From assembly GCA_026126305.1 (NCBI GenBank), contig JAHCJI010000002.1, forward strand, positions 62,001 to 126,000: a stretch of 64,000 bases of DNA. Reading direction: 5' to 3'. The position numbers and the translations under genes were made by a program. This document shows, one piece after another, positions 63,093 to 64,000 of this stretch; positions within the stretch are counted from its first letter, which is position 1; the number at the start of each line of letters is the position of its first letter. Under the pieces are notes generated by a model. That model saw only the letters and a program-made list of their open reading frames with translations. It made no database searches and was not told where the DNA came from. Origin of the DNA: Phycisphaeraceae bacterium. GTDB taxonomy: Bacteria; Planctomycetota; Phycisphaerae; Phycisphaerales; UBA1924.

Positions 63093-63707
63093 TCAAGTTC
63101 GGGCGAAACTGACCTTGGGCGCATCCTGGATCTGGGCCGAATCGGGCATCTCAAGCAACCCGGCATCTTGGCCATGGCCGAATAGAGGCGCGAACACGAC
63201 GGGGGGGAAGCTCTTGCGATAGATGTTGTACCGCGTTACGCCGTCGTTGAAGGCCTGGCGAGCAAACGCCACCCGGTTCTCGGTCGCGGTGATCTCCTCC
63301 TGGAGCTTCAACATGTTCTGGTTGGCCTTCAGTTCGGGGTAACTCTCCATGACGGCCAGCAATCGGCCCATGGCTCCCGTCAGCGCACCCTCGGCCGCGC
63401 CAAGACCTTGCATGGCCGAGGCATCGCCCGGATTGCTGGCGGCCTTGCTCAGCCCCGAGACGGCCTGGTTACGTGCGGCGATGACCGCCTCGAGGGTCTC
63501 GCGTTCATGGGCCATGTAACCCTTGGCGGTCTCAACCAGGTTCGGGATCAGGTCGTGCCGGCGTTTGAGTTGCACCTCGATCTGTGCGAAGCCGTTCTTG
63601 AATTGTTCACGTAGCCTGACCAATGTGTTATAGATGGCCACCAACCAGCCGATGCCGCCCAACCCAACGATCGCGATAATTCCAACGATGATCAGGATCA
63701 ACCACAT
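63093..63707 (-). CDS. LemA family protein
   Basis: Protein of 204 residues: one N-terminal membrane helix (MWLILIIVGIIAIVGLGGIGW), then the LemA four-helix domain (YNTLVRLREQFKNGFAQIEVQLKRRHDLIPNLVETAKGYM, AVMESYPELKANQNMLKLQEEI, RVAFARQAFNDGVTRYNIYRKSFP). ATG 63707 is chosen because GGGAG sits 8 bases upstream and the helix then starts at once; ATG 63722 is possible. Paired with the M48 protease. Confidence 0.93.
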   Translation of the reverse strand: MWLILIIVGIIAIVGLGGIGWLVAIYNTLVRLREQFKNGFAQIEVQLKRRHDLIPNLVETAKGYMAHERETLEAVIAARNQAVSGLSKAASNPGDASAMQGLGAAEGALTGAMGRLLAVMESYPELKANQNMLKLQEEITATENRVAFARQAFNDGVTRYNIYRKSFPPVVFAPLFGHGQDAGLLEMPDSAQIQDAPKVSFART

Positions 63708-63832
63708 TTCCGTCGCTCCCATTCTCAGAAGGCCACAACCCAGGCCATAGGCCCCCGCTACACGGGTCTATTGGGGAAACATCTTAGCGGCTTGCAGGAG
63801 GGCGGGGCTTGCCGGGTCAGGAATAATCACCC

Positions 63833-64000
63833 ATGACCAAGCCCGTCCCCGAAGGGTTCGTCCCGCACGCCCCCTATACACCATCGGTTGAGCCCCTCGA
63901 AGCGGCGGGCCGCTTTCTGGAGACTATGCAGCACCGTCGGACGATCCGCATGTTTTCGGATCGGCCGGTTCCCAGACCGGTCATCGAGCGGTGCATCATG
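63833..64000 (+). CDS. Nitroreductase family protein, N-terminal fragment
   Basis: The first 56 residues before the right edge: an N-terminal leader (TKPVPEGFVPHAPYTPSVEP) then MQHRRTIRMFSDRPVPRPVIERCI, the flavin-binding start of nitroreductases (RRxxRxFxxxPV). FMN-dependent NAD(P)H oxidoreductase is inferred; the rest of the gene is outside the window. Divergent from lemA. Confidence 0.75.
   Translation, partial: MTKPVPEGFVPHAPYTPSVEPLEAAGRFLETMQHRRTIRMFSDRPVPRPVIERCIM

Overview
The window is GC-rich bacterial chromosome with densely packed genes on both strands and no prophage, insertion sequence or CRISPR array. It most resembles a planctomycete of the class Phycisphaerae. Three secreted proteins end in paired DxDGDG-x-(L)T-x-FDFLxxQ repeats with a terminal Gly-Cys-Glu/Asp (the GC-type dockerin signature of that group). 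One membrane protein ends in the CPxCGY...CPECG zinc ribbon common in planctomycetes. Housekeeping genes include a uridylyltransferase-only GlmU. This placement is inferred from protein features, not from a marker tree.

Layout. 1-4.6 kb: an AddB-like nuclease (partial) divergent from a ligase-associated Lhr helicase and the PdeM phosphoesterase. 4.6-8.6 kb: one A-T-C-T-TE non-ribosomal peptide synthetase. 8.7-11.4 kb: a dockerin protein, mnmA, and a 21-bp minisatellite. 11.4-16.7 kb: a membrane protein, then a tightly overlapped minus-strand operon (exo/endonuclease-fold protein, heme O synthase, ABC ATPase, ABC permease, SCO1) that suggests cytochrome oxidase or copper-site assembly. 17-21.5 kb: tRNA-Gln and a core operon (glmU N-domain, prs, rplY, pth, rpsF, ssb). 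21.5-28.1 kb: rpiA, an ALDH7 dehydrogenase, two dockerin proteins flanking a choice-of-anchor I protein, and a lone thiS. 28.2-31.7 kb: lipoprotein, zinc-ribbon membrane protein, REP-like inverted repeats, a fibronectin-like protein and a second 21-bp minisatellite. 31.9-38 kb: a polysaccharide-type operon (glycosyltransferase, Wzt-like ABC ATPase, sulfotransferase, sulfotransferase-methyltransferase fusion with a C14 tract). 38-45.3 kb: small membrane proteins, Xaa-Pro aminopeptidase, tilS, an AsmA-like fusion protein, asd and a small lipoprotein. 45.7-50.3 kb: clpB, a hydrolase, nrtS and 3-hydroxyanthranilate dioxygenase. 50.7-60.2 kb: a run of DUF3467, GAF-HlyD, PqqD-M50-HlyD, SecA-like ATPase and M16 peptidase. 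60.3-64 kb: HNH nuclease, M48 protease with LemA, and the start of a nitroreductase.

The best candidate for an undescribed system is the 51.1-60.2 kb run. An inner-membrane adaptor with a cytoplasmic sensor domain, an intramembrane-type protease fused to PqqD-like and adaptor domains, a shortened SecA-family motor and a secreted M16 peptidase are adjacent and co-oriented, as for a membrane export and processing machine. Other notable items are two unrelated intergenic minisatellites of the same 21-bp period, the homopolymeric C14 tract between two enzyme domains, the fused TIGR03546/TIGR03545-like protein, and frequent 4-bp ATGA/GTGA gene overlaps. Start sites were chosen from Shine-Dalgarno sequences, overlaps and family N-termini; several remain uncertain and are marked.
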